The translations under genes were made by a program, and so were the position numbers. From contig JAUPSS010000004.1 in the NCBI GenBank assembly GCA_040285825.1, positions 6,207,658 through 6,271,657 of the forward strand: 64,000 nucleotides of DNA, in the 5' to 3' direction. Below are positions 21,212 through 30,950 of the stretch, piece after piece; positions within the stretch are counted from its first letter, which is position 1; every line of letters begins with the position of its first letter. The notes under the pieces were generated by a model. That model ran no database searches, was not told the origin of the DNA, and worked only from the letters and a program-made list of their open reading frames with translations. This DNA is from Eukaryota sp. TZLM1-RC (lineage: Eukaryota > Metamonada: BaSk clade).

Positions 21212-22438
21212 ATGTCCACTGAATCACTATCATCTCTTTCGTCATTTGGTACATATGGAACCTCAACCTTGGAGGGGTTCAATTCCTCTATTGGTAGTAC
21301 CTTTTCTGGTTTATCCATGGGATCTACCTTTGGAGCCAGCATGATGTCAACAAGCTCAGTAAAATCTATTCGTACAGACCCTCGAAAGTACTCTCAATGG
21401 AGCTCATTCAGGAGATTTTGCCATCAGATAGTAGAACATCGCCATTTTTCAAACATCATCTTGCTCATCATTTTCCTCAATACCATTATTATCACCCTCC
21501 AAACCAGCATTGACCAGCAGATTGCCTTTGGTTTTTGGTTTGATTTATTAGATGCTATTTTTCTAGGAATTTATTTAGCAGAAGCATTTATTAAGCTTTA
21601 CGTATGGAGAGGTCAATATTTTTCCTCTGGATGGAATTTGTTTGATTTTTTTATTATTCTGGTCTCTGTGGCTTCTTGGATTCAATTAGGTACAAGTACT
21701 GAAGGTACTAACTTGACTATTCTTCGCCTTGTTCGAGTTTTCAGAGCTATTAGAGCACTTAGAGCCTTGAGATCGGCCAGGGTGGTTAATTTTTTCAGTT
21801 CGCTTCGAATAATGGTTAGTTTGGTCTTGAAATCATTACCAGCTCTTGGTTCAATTGCTTTTTTGTTGGGAATTTTGCTTTTCATTTTTGCAATTATTGG
21901 AACTGAATTATATAGAGACATTCAACCATTTGGTTTTGGATCATTAGGGGCAACTGCATTCACGTTATTTCAGTTTTTAACCCTTGATGATTGGTTTGAA
22001 CATTATGAGGAAGTTCAAGATGAAGATACGAGAGGGATGGTTATCTTTTGTATCTTGTTTATTTTAGTGGAGACGTTTGTTCTAATTAATCTTTTCGTGG
22101 CCGTTATTGTGAATAATTTGGAGGCTTCTCAGAAGGTGTCTGCTATTCATAGGAAAAAAAGTAAAGAGAAAAAACGATTAAAAAAACTAAGAAAATTAGA
22201 AGAAGTTGATATAAACGAATTATTAAATGATGAAGATTCTAATTTCAATCAATCAAATTCCAATTCAGTGATTCGTGATTTAGAATTTTATTATGGAAAT
22301 TCATTGCCTTTAAAAGAAAGGCAACTATTATCCCATTATTTAATGTTACTGACAACTGTTGATTCTTTAAAAGAAAGATTGGCACATTCTGAATCATTAT
22401 TGAACAAGCTTATTGATTTTCAAAATAGCAAGAATTAA
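21212..22438 (+). CDS. single-domain voltage-gated cation channel, CatSper-like
   Basis: A 408-residue protein with one six-helix domain (about residues 70-300), so it must assemble as a tetramer. S4 shows arginines every third residue (LRLVRVFRAIRALRALRSAR). The pore helix and filter read FQFLTLDDWFEHY, the TxDDW signature of CatSper channels, which are Ca2+-selective in sperm flagella; NaChBac-type channels are the alternative. After S6 (LINLFVAVIVNNLEASQ) comes a basic segment (KKSKEKKRLKKLRKLEE) and a C-terminal coiled coil. The Ser/Thr-rich N-terminus is likely disordered. A flagellar membrane role fits the neighbours but is inferred. Confidence 0.88.
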   Translation: MSTESLSSLSSFGTYGTSTLEGFNSSIGSTFSGLSMGSTFGASMMSTSSVKSIRTDPRKYSQWSSFRRFCHQIVEHRHFSNIILLIIFLNTIIITLQTSIDQQIAFGFWFDLLDAIFLGIYLAEAFIKLYVWRGQYFSSGWNLFDFFIILVSVASWIQLGTSTEGTNLTILRLVRVFRAIRALRALRSARVVNFFSSLRIMVSLVLKSLPALGSIAFLLGILLFIFAIIGTELYRDIQPFGFGSLGATAFTLFQFLTLDDWFEHYEEVQDEDTRGMVIFCILFILVETFVLINLFVAVIVNNLEASQKVSAIHRKKSKEKKRLKKLRKLEEVDINELLNDEDSNFNQSNSNSVIRDLEFYYGNSLPLKERQLLSHYLMLLTTVDSLKERLAHSESLLNKLIDFQNSKN

Positions 22439-22491
22439 TTAATTTTCATTTATTGCTTTGGTGAATATTTTCAACAGTATAATTACATAAT

Positions 22492-24240
22492 TTACAATGA
22501 AATTCCCTTAATAGCAGCATATTTTGTTATTGTTGTTATAATTTGATTAATAGTAGAGTCATTATTGGCATCTCCCTGCAAAATGGTTACTATTTCTGGT
22601 AACAATTCAGGCTGCAGGTACCCTTCGTAAATCTTTTTTAGTACACCTATGCAACTATTCTTTTTTCCCAATAAATAATCCACATTTGGATCCAATCTAC
22701 ATAAAAGTTCATATGCTTTTGCTGAGTAAAAGTAAAATTCCAATTTGTAGCAATCATTAGCAATTAACGTTAAATAATACATTGAATCCACACTCTCTGC
22801 AACTTGAACAGCTTCGTGGTAGAATTTCCAAGCCTGATCAGGTTTTCCATTTTGAATAAATGATTTAATTAACCATGAACAATAATTAGGGTTTAATTTC
22901 AACTCTAAATCAGTTATACTGAGGAAGGCTTCCTCTGCTTCCTTGAAATTTCCAGTTGCAGCCAAAGTGATTCCATAATTAAAATTAAAATCATCATCAT
23001 TAGGAAAGAAATCAGAAATACTTTTAAGATAAATCAACACGTCATCATATTGACCATTCAAGAAATACGCCATAGACATCGCCTGTCTTCCTTGAATAGT
23101 ATCACATTCAGTTTCCGAAGTTCCGACCAGTTGAAAATATTGGGCAGCTATATTCAAATGCTCTTCGCTGGAAGTCTCTTGACCGACTGCTAGGCAAATG
23201 AGCCCTTTTAAAACAAATTCATAAGGCCTTAATGGCTCGTATTCTCGTAGTAATTCATAAGCTTCGGAATAGTCTCCCGCTTTTAAATAAAAAACTGCAA
23301 GATTTAATTTAGCTTCAGGAACATCATGTACTAGCTTGGGCAGCACCCTGAGAGCACCTTCTCCATTTTTAAAAACTACTATATTATGAAATAGCAAAGC
23401 ATTCAAAAGTAATTGGGCAGGTGAGTTATTATTACTAATTAGAGAACTTAAATGATCCAAATACCCATCAATTGAGTCTGAAACCCCTATTTGTTCTAAT
23501 AAAGGTTGCAACTCCTGGAGAGCTGCATCACCTGAATACAACCTGTAAGCACAACAAGCTCTAAGATTGGTTGCAATTATGGAATTTGGATAGCATCTAA
23601 GGTATGGTGTTAAGGATTCTACTGCTGCCTCAAAGTTATCAGATGAGTAATATGATAGAGCAGCATAGACCACCAGACAGAGGGCGTTTGGGTGGCTTGA
23701 GACAAGATCTTTGAATGATTCAAGTGCTTCTGAATGCTGAGATCTGAGGTGACGGACACAGGCAAGGGAGAGATGGTCGTGGAGATCATCAGTTAACGAA
23801 TTAAGGTATTGTAGAAGTTTGGTTTCATCACCAGTCTTTTGAGCACATTGGAAGAGGAGTCTAGTGCGGAGAGGGGAAGATGAACACTGAAGGGCAGTGT
23901 CCTGGGCTGCTTCTATGTCATTGAGATGGAAGAAACAGCAAGCTGCAAGAAGGTTGAGGGTGGAGTCCTTTTTGGCAAGATCCTGATAGATTTCAAGCGC
24001 ATCTGCATATTCACTGTTGTGGAAGTGGCAATAAGCAAGCCATAAAAGACGGTCTTCTTCTGGAACATGTTCAGAGTCTTCATCTGTCAAAAGAGAACCT
24101 CTTTCTTCAAGAAAACGTAGGTAACAGATGGCACCAGTCCAATCTCGCTTAGATATATACTCATCAAGTGAAGGAAGAGAAGCCTTGGGCTTGGCACTGC
24201 GAGGTACAGCACTGGATGCTCTCTTCTTAAGCAGAGACAT
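22492..24240 (-). CDS. IFT56/TTC26-like TPR protein
   Basis: A 582-residue all-helical TPR protein from ATG 24238-24240. The N-terminus (LPSLDEYISKRDWTGAICYLRF, then WLAYCHFHNSEYADALEIYQDL) matches IFT56 (TTC26/DYF-13), an IFT-B subunit that carries motility proteins into cilia. TPR-like units run to the end, including the LKLNPNYCSWLIKSFIQNGKP region. Length is near the usual 550. It is convergent with the channel gene (54 bp apart). Upstream sequence is retroelement debris. Confidence 0.85.
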   Translation of the reverse strand: MSLLKKRASSAVPRSAKPKASLPSLDEYISKRDWTGAICYLRFLEERGSLLTDEDSEHVPEEDRLLWLAYCHFHNSEYADALEIYQDLAKKDSTLNLLAACCFFHLNDIEAAQDTALQCSSSPLRTRLLFQCAQKTGDETKLLQYLNSLTDDLHDHLSLACVRHLRSQHSEALESFKDLVSSHPNALCLVVYAALSYYSSDNFEAAVESLTPYLRCYPNSIIATNLRACCAYRLYSGDAALQELQPLLEQIGVSDSIDGYLDHLSSLISNNNSPAQLLLNALLFHNIVVFKNGEGALRVLPKLVHDVPEAKLNLAVFYLKAGDYSEAYELLREYEPLRPYEFVLKGLICLAVGQETSSEEHLNIAAQYFQLVGTSETECDTIQGRQAMSMAYFLNGQYDDVLIYLKSISDFFPNDDDFNFNYGITLAATGNFKEAEEAFLSITDLELKLNPNYCSWLIKSFIQNGKPDQAWKFYHEAVQVAESVDSMYYLTLIANDCYKLEFYFYSAKAYELLCRLDPNVDYLLGKKNSCIGVLKKIYEGYLQPELLPEIVTILQGDANNDSTINQIITTITKYAAIKGISL

Positions 24241-24325
24241 CAGCTATCAACAAAGTGAATTAATTCTCTCAATAAAGATTGTAAACTGGTTTATAATTTG
24301 AATTTATAATAATAATCATTATTTC

Positions 24326-24360
24326 CTAAGAACGAACCCAAATGACGAATATCATCAAGT
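24326..24360 (-). mobile_element. micro-fragment of R2-like element
   Basis: The string ACGAACCCAAATGACGAAT here also occurs at about 17044-17062 inside the family-D element, in the same orientation, with flanking similarity of about 30 bp. It is a tiny remnant upstream of the IFT56 gene. Confidence 0.4.
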
Positions 24361-24539
24361 GTTTACAATTGAAAACATGAATCGAAATAGGAATATCGAA
24401 CACACAACTAAAGCTCTACATTTTCAAAACCTGCATCTGTAACATCCCAACAGTTAATTACTAAAGATTATGCCAATCGACCAAAGGAAGAATGTTAATC
24501 AGAAATCAATTTCACCATTCCTATAAATTCAAGACACAA

Positions 24540-25240
24540 TCCTGTTTTGCCAGTGAACACTAATGAAAATTCTTCCAGTCCTTTCCTTTACAACTACACT
24601 GAAATCTTTTAGGAATACCAAAGCAGCCTTACCTAAAGAACCGAGCAAAACAGAAACAATTGGACATGAATTTTTTTGTTTTTTTTTAATTTTAAAAATT
24701 TATTCCATCGAGAAACTCAACAACAAGAAACTATATTTGAAGTATATTGGGTATGAGAATTTTCATTGACAAAAGAAATAGGTCTAGCGTATTTGACATT
24801 TTTGTTTTTTTCTCAAGCAAGAAGCGGATTATTGACATCAGCATGAATGAAGTGTTCATTAGAAGAATTATAAGGTTCAATAGTCACGGCATCTAGAATG
24901 GTGAAACTTCCATTTAAGCTAGCAACAACCAAATCACCTCTTGTCAGACCGATAGTAGCTTTTTTGTAACGAATACTATCAATATTGGGGCCATGGAGTA
25001 TTAATTTAGAAAACAATGGTTCTGAAAAAAATCTACTCAATATGACTGACACATAACACAATTTGGTCTCTGACAATATCATGTACTTTATTTCTAAATG
25101 TAATAAAATGCTTATAGTTTAAAAAAATAAGCAAACAAACGAGGTTTACTACATTTACAGGTTGAGTGATTAGGTAAATGGCTTGGCCACAAAAACAAGG
25201 AAAACGCTTGTTGAAAAGTCATTCATTGTCCTTTAAAAAA
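24540..25240 (-). mobile_element. R2-like retroelement, family A relative, 3' part
   Basis: ORF 24813-25082 shows FFSEPLFSKL, TRGDLVVASLNGS and TILDAVTIEP, the endonuclease core. Reading in other frames upstream gives a KVHDIVRDQ motif and a CKCS zinc-knuckle half. The left end (24550-24660) matches the family-A tail. Several stops and shifts; no RT remains. Confidence 0.6.
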
Positions 25241-25379
25241 AGTTCATAAATTGAGGGAAATTGGGCAACTAAAGGAGCATCACAACTACTACGATTGTCT
25301 TTTAAATACTTAATAACAGTGGGGTTTTTAGTTTTGGCTAAGCTGAGTCTTACTTCATAAATTCAAGTTTTCATATTAT

Positions 25380-26430
25380 TTAATTAGATGGTGCTGAAGC
25401 TTTTTCAGCCAAAAAAGTAAATAAATGAGGGATCGTTTTGGATTTAAAATGGTCAAGATTTTCCTGTGATGACTCTAAAAGAATTACAACACATTCAAAT
25501 GTTGCTTAGTAGAATTTTTGCCACTAAACACAAAATTTAACTCAATGAAGGAAGATCTGCTTCAATTAATGAGGACTTGAAAAATTTCGTTGAAAATAAC
25601 TATAAGTAGTTAATGGAAACTAATGGTGGTATTCCGCTTTTTCCCATCAATCCTTGTACTAGATTAAAGGGCCTCCATTGCAGAAACCATTAAATCGAAT
25701 TTAGAAGTCAATATACAAAAGGGGTAGGCTCAATATATTGAAAAATTTAATAATCTATATTTTGAGAAAATGGAAGTTGAAGAAGAGATGGCCCAAAGAG
25801 AAAAGTCTGTTTTTCGTTGAAGGTTGCGTCAAATCAAGAATCTTTTTCTTCAAACTAATCGTAACAATTTTCCGACTACCGATGATCAAATTGATAATTT
25901 CATTAAACTTTCTGAAGATGAAATCTTGAACAAAGACAATGAAAATTGTTTGAATCAATCAGCAAAATTTGTTATTTTAGACACTACTCATTCCAAAATT
26001 TGTAAATTATTGAAAGATGAAAATTAGGTGAAATCAGTTTTTCCTGTATCTATTGTAGTAAAAAATTCAAAAAATGAGGAGCCGGTTATTGAAGTTAAAT
26101 CATTAATTTCCACTGTGCAAAAGCATCCCCAATCATTTATCAAATCAGCTATCAAAATTAAGAATTTTATAGAAGAAGCAGAGGGAAAAACATTTAATGT
26201 CACTCCAATTGTTCGAAATGAAATACCTGGACTTTTTGAAGTTGATAGCCAAGGACTATGGGGTATTGGTGTTCTTTTTTTACAGATAATGAAATTACTG
26301 ACAAGAACAAGAATTTGGAGTGGAATTCAATAGCTGACATTCAACAAATGAGCCCGGAAGAACAAAATTTATTTTGGTCATATTTTTTGAATTTAGGACA
26401 CTTATTTTTTTGTTATAGACATGATCTGTA
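25380..26430 (+). mobile_element. Fanzor-like element, family 4, N-terminal fragment
   Basis: Close copy of 43980-44960, inverted. Recognisable pieces are the EDLKNFVENN region, the helix FLQTNRNNFPTTDDQ, and the block VKSVFPVSIVVKNS...EVKSLISTVQKHPQSFIKSAIKIKNFI, ending before the TDG motif and RuvC-I. The TAG at 26025-26027 is at exactly the position of a TAG in the other copy. It lacks all catalytic motifs. Confidence 0.65.
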
Positions 26431-26843
26431 ACTAATGAAATTAATGAGCTATCTCTCATAGATCAATTAGATTTGTTTCATCGTTTGTTTTACTTATTTC
26501 AGCACCTTCTGAATCAAGTTCATGAACATTGTACAAACCAAGAATTTGTAGGTATAAGTTCTGCAATTTGTATACAGATAAAAAAGAGAATTTATTCTTA
26601 TCAACTTCACCGTGAACTATAAAGAAGCTATAATAACTCAAACTCTAACCCTGACAGGAACAAAAAACACCAGAGGAATACCCTGAATCAAAAAACCGGT
26701 TTTAGAGTTGAAGAGGCGTTTCCACAGTACAATTAGGATGAAAGCAATGGTGACTTACTGAATACAAGCCTTTCAATACTAAAAACTCTTCTTATAACAA
26801 AGAACATCAAATATGACCTCGGCTAGATTTGAATAAATTGAGG
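26431..26843. other. intergenic, no gene seen
   Basis: Spacer between the Fanzor fragment and the 3' end of the CENP-S-like gene. A 61-codon minus-strand frame at 26456-26641 has no recognisable feature. Confidence 0.4.
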
Positions 26844-27086
26844 TCAAGACTGAGAATCCTCAGCTTTTGTGAGACGTAATAGTTGCTCCACTAGTTGAGG
26901 ATTCCTTCTACAAAAAAGGACTACATCCTGGACATTGATAGTTTTGCGCTTGGCATGTTTTGCAAATGCAACCAGGTCATCAGATAATTGTGAAGAGAAT
27001 GTTTGGAAAGCAGCTTCCAAGAGCTTATATGCTTCATCAGAAAGAGAATATCCTGATTGCTCGACCAATGTCTGAAGAAAATTCAT
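26844..27086 (-). CDS. CENP-S/MHF1-like histone-fold protein
   Basis: An 80-residue single histone fold from ATG 27084-27086: helix 1 SLSDEAYKLLEAAFQTFSSQL, helix 2 DDLVAFAKHAKRKTINVQDV, helix 3 VLFCRRNPQLVEQLLRL. The FAKHAKRKTINVQDV...RRNP stretch is diagnostic of the CENP-S (MHF1) or CENP-T branch. CENP-S pairs with CENP-X at kinetochores and in the Fanconi FANCM complex. The protein is shorter than animal CENP-S and lacks an N-terminal extension, though an upstream exon cannot be excluded. It survives between two transposon-derived stretches. Confidence 0.75.
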   Translation of the reverse strand: MNFLQTLVEQSGYSLSDEAYKLLEAAFQTFSSQLSDDLVAFAKHAKRKTINVQDVVLFCRRNPQLVEQLLRLTKAEDSQS

Positions 27087-27229
27087 ATAGGGATGTTCAA
27101 AATCTCCTTGTTGAACAGAGTGTGATCTGATCTAAGAGTGTTGGATGGAATTTGAATCGATGAAGTAGAAACTATTCTTCTCTGGAAAAATACAAAAATG
27201 CAGCACATTTATTGTAGTAAAAAGCAAAA

Positions 27230-28815
27230 TTGGCCTCCTTCAACTCCATTTACTGAAATGTGTTTTACTTTCGAATTCTCTAGTGTCTACAATTGTTGAT
27301 GGTATTAAAATTCATGCCAAATAATATTCAATTGATGCTATTCGTCATTTGGGTTCGTTTTTAGGAAATAATGATGAAGTTACCAAAGAATTGTTTGAAA
27401 AGTTGAACTCAATTTCCGAAAAAATTGACAAAATGATGAAATTGGACATACAGTTACATATCAATTTTTTTATTATAAGACCATGTTTTAGTTCCAACTT
27501 TAATCATATATCTCGATCTACAAATCCTCTTATCACTAGGCCTTTGGCTCAGAAGATTAACGAATTACGTGCAAAAATGTTGTCACATTTACTGGGATGT
27601 AAAATGTTCCAATTTCTGATTATGCTTATCTTAGTCCACATTATGGCGGTTTAGGTTGGACAAAGGCCTCTATTCCTACTTCATGTGCTTTTATCGGTGG
27701 ATGCAGAAATGCGGTATTTGAGTTTTCTGAATGATTTGCCGATTGGGAAGATTTGTCAATGACAACGCAAAGTTCCACTGTTTTTGCATTAAATGAAGAA
27801 ATTTCAAAAATTAATGCAGAAAAATGGGGTCGATGTTTTCCACAATCATTCAATGGCAATATTCCAGAAAAGAATCTTTTAAATTTAAAATACACTCTTC
27901 GAACATTACAGAAACGATTGACTGGAATGTATGAAAATGATCTTTATAATAATAAATGCAGCTCGGCTGTTTTAAATCAAGATCTTCACTCATTGTTGGT
28001 GGAAAAGGGTGTTTGTGAAAATAGGTCATCAGATTCTGCACTTTTTGTAACCATTGTACCACGAAGATTTGAATTGTGTGCCACTAATGAAGCATTTGTA
28101 ACAAAAATGAGATTATATTTGAACATCCCCATTAATCAATTATTATCAAAAGAAAAATGTATTTGTTCGAATTCACCTCAACTCACTTTGAGCCATGCTC
28201 TGAATTGCTCTAAATTGATAACTTATCGTTCTTCATTACATGATGCTGTTAGAGACACTGTTTTCAATATGGCACAAACTGCAAGGATATCGTGAATCAA
28301 TGAGCCCCTGCTGAAGGAAACACTTTCTCTGAATAATTTTGATTCTGATGATAGAGGTGATGTATACTGTGATTGGATTGATAATTCTGAAGCTATTGTT
28401 GACTTTGTCTCATGTAATGTTGCAAATGATACTTTGGTTCACAGAAGAAAACTTAATCCTGTGGCTGCTCTGGATTTTAAAGCAAAAGAGAAACATAGAA
28501 AATATGATAAAGATATTGAAGAGGCTAATGTCGATAGAGATCCACAGCTGGTTTTTATTGCTCTCCCATTTTCGATAAATGGAAGATTATCAGTTGAAGC
28601 AGAAACGTTTTTGAATGACTTCCAAAAAATGATGCAAGAAAAAACAATGAGAAGATTTGATATTTTTTTATGGCGTTCACGGATTCAATTTGCCATTATT
28701 AATAGATTACCTCGGTTTTTCAATCGAATAAGAGAAGCTTTAGCTAGACAGCAAGCAGATCAAGATTTTGTAGAGGAAATCTTGGTTCAATGATAGTCGT
28801 CCCATTAGTTGATTT
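27230..28815 (+). mobile_element. R2-like retroelement, family D, 5'-truncated copy
   Basis: Covers the part after the RT active site through the C-terminus: the CNS-like block, CICSNSPQLTLSHALNC knuckle, endonuclease core and the intact tail ending EEILVQ. It starts inside the RT region, as expected from incomplete target-primed reverse transcription. A one-base deletion near 27610 and a TGA at 28293-28295 (Cys in the 15.5-kb copy) break it. The 3' end is about 28815 and differs from the other copies. Confidence 0.75.
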
Positions 28816-29089
28816 GATGGTGTCACTAAAGGGTATTTATATTGAGTCAGCTGATTCTCATAGAAAAGTGTTTTTACACGTTTCAAACGTGTGTTCAATA
28901 CATCAGCTCACCTTTTTCTGATGGTATTTTATACAAAGGAGCATTTCTTTGTCTCAAATGATTTTCGTTCATTGTCCACACAGCTATAAAAACAACTTTT
29001 GTCTTGATTGACAAAATGTTTAACATGAGCTGAATCAATTGAATTGAGCTGATTTGACAAAAAAATTTATTTAATATATCATTTTGTGT
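28816..29089. other. spacer between two convergent family-D tails
   Basis: About 270 bp with a small hairpin (ACACGTTT/AAACGTGT near 28877-28893). No gene seen. Confidence 0.4.
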
Positions 29090-29485
29090 ATTTATTGAAT
29101 TTGCACACTTAATTAAATTAACTCATAACTGATGGGACGACTATCATTGAACCAAGATTTCCTCTACAAAATCTTGATCTGCTTGCTGTCTAGCTAAAGC
29201 TTCTCTAATTCGATTGAAAAACCGAGGTAATCTATTAATAATGGCAAATTGAATCCGTGAACGCCATAAAAAAATATCAAATCTTTTCATTGTTTTTTCT
29301 TGCACCATTTTTTGGAAGTCATCCAAAAAAGTTTCTGCTTCAACTGATAATCTTCCATTTATCGAAAATGGGAAAGCAATAAAAACCAGCAGTGTATTTC
29401 TATCGACATTAGCCTCTTCAATATCTTTATCATATTTTCTATGTTTCTTTTTTTGCTTTACAATCCAGAGCAGCCACAGGCTATT
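29090..29485 (-). mobile_element. R2-like retroelement, family D, short 3' copy
   Basis: Carries the last 60 codons (FQKMVQEKTMKRFDIFLWRSRI...EEILVQ) and the 3' UTR beginning at about 29092. It runs tail to tail with the copy at 27230-28815. Confidence 0.72.
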
Positions 29486-29511
29486 ATATATTATTTATAT
29501 ATATTTTTATT

Positions 29512-30060
29512 TTAATATATTAAAATAAAAGATAAATTGATCATTCTTTTTGCAAACAATGTGGTGAATATTCCACAATCATAGAAATTAGATTGAAAAA
29601 ATTCCGATAAATTCGGACTGATATTGATTCCAATTTGTTTAAAATTTATTGATTCAATTTTTTGATGTTGTTCATCATTATGACGAAGACTATCAACAAG
29701 AAAAGCTTTGACTGTTCTGGATTTGATCCAGAATGCAACAAGTACCCAATGTTGACCAATGGTAAATTGTTCGTCAACAGATGCAATCAAATTTGATTGA
29801 TGAAATGGATCATTATAGGATAGAAGAATCAATGTGTTTTCTTCGTCGCCAGAATTGATCAATTGTGAGCAAAAATTCTTCTTGAACAAATCCCCTAAAA
29901 ACAATAGGGCTGATGCGATGGGCCAAACAAGTATTTTGTGATGTGACAGTGGAGTTGATGACTGATTGTTAAAGTTGTTGATCGAATCAGTGATTTGTTC
30001 ATCATCTAACCACCTGTCCTTAACATCATGACTTTGTTGCCCTCCCTCTGATAAATTCAT
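29512..30060 (-). CDS. Ulp1-like (C48) cysteine protease, TE-associated
   Basis: A 182-residue protein from ATG 30058-30060. The C48 catalytic set is present: His in GQHWVLVAF, Asp in AFLVDSL, Gln in FFQSN and Cys in YDCGIFTTLF. The N-terminal DRWLDDEQITDSINNF matches the WLnD.vI element of Ulp1/SENP proteases, which cleave SUMO-like modifiers; many DNA transposons carry such domains. It is much shorter than cellular Ulp1 and sits among transposon debris, so a mobile-element origin is likely. The ORF is intact. The left side abuts the truncated retroelement at 29485. Confidence 0.65.
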   Translation of the reverse strand: MNLSEGGQQSHDVKDRWLDDEQITDSINNFNNQSSTPLSHHKILVWPIASALLFLGDLFKKNFCSQLINSGDEENTLILLSYNDPFHQSNLIASVDEQFTIGQHWVLVAFWIKSRTVKAFLVDSLRHNDEQHQKIESINFKQIGINISPNLSEFFQSNFYDCGIFTTLFAKRMINLSFILIY

Positions 30061-30950
30061 TTTTTTACAATATATATTGTTGCTATAAAAAGGAATTAAA
30101 GTTATAAAATTTTTAATAAAAAATTATAAAATATTTCATTTGATAGGTCATCAATCTCTTCAAAATAAACACAAAATGAATTGCTCCCTTCTATAAAGAG
30201 GCTGTGGGTGGAAACACTGATGTGTGAAACACATACTGCTTCCAGGTTCGTGCCCCAGACACGACCAGCAAATTCATAGTTAATGTGTTTTGTTGAAGGA
30301 TTTATAAAATGTTTTTTACTCAATATTGTTGAACACTTAATTAAAAAACAATTTATAAAGACTTCATGGTGGACTACTTGGACACATTGACCCTTCTCAA
30401 CCAAAAAAGAGGAAGAGTCAATGTGACCAAGTAGTCCATTTTCAACCAAATGGTAAGGAGAGTCTTCATGAGAAAAAGTTCTCTTATTAGGTGGAATCTC
30501 AGGAGGGCTGTAAATGAGCTCCCAGTAGGGATCAATGCAAGCTTGCTCGTGGATGGTTTCAGATGTAAAAACACGTCATGCAATGCCATGACCATAACTG
30601 TTGACTTTCAGTAAAGCACTTAGATGTTTCTGTAAGCCACAAGTTATAACAGGATAATTTTCTATCACAATCTAAGTGATTCATTGAAATTGGTCTGGTA
30701 ATCGGTGGTTCATCACTTTGCATTACTAACATTTAATTTTAAAAAAATGTACAAGACTAAATAAAAATCCAAGATGAAATTTGAATTTGAAATTCATTTT
30801 TGTTCTTTAATCAAACTGATTTGAGCAATAACGGTTCAAAAAAGATTCTATCTGCTACTGCCCATGTATAAGGAAGATTGATTTTTACTCGAGAACAAGT
30901 TGAACTAAATCTTGCTTTTGTGAATTTCATTTGCCAGCATTTAACATCCA
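30061..30950. other. spacer, probable TE debris, no clear gene
   Basis: Minus-strand frames at 30102-30449 and 30374-30595 overlap and resemble nothing known. The stretch contains a long imperfect hairpin at 30371-30437. Probably remnants of the element that carried the Ulp1-like protease. Confidence 0.35.
30371..30437. repeat. imperfect inverted repeat, ~27-nt arms
   Basis: Arms GGACTACTTGG-a-CACATTGAC and the complementary GTCAATGTG-a-CCAAGTAGTCC pair with two or three mismatches around a loop of about 13 nt (AACCAAAAAAG). Confidence 0.8.

Noticed and set aside
25990-26027. 26-nt intron (GTAAAT...TTAG) removing the shared TAG in Fanzor copies
   Set aside because: Borders look good in both copies, but removing 26 nt shifts the frame away from the conserved downstream reading.
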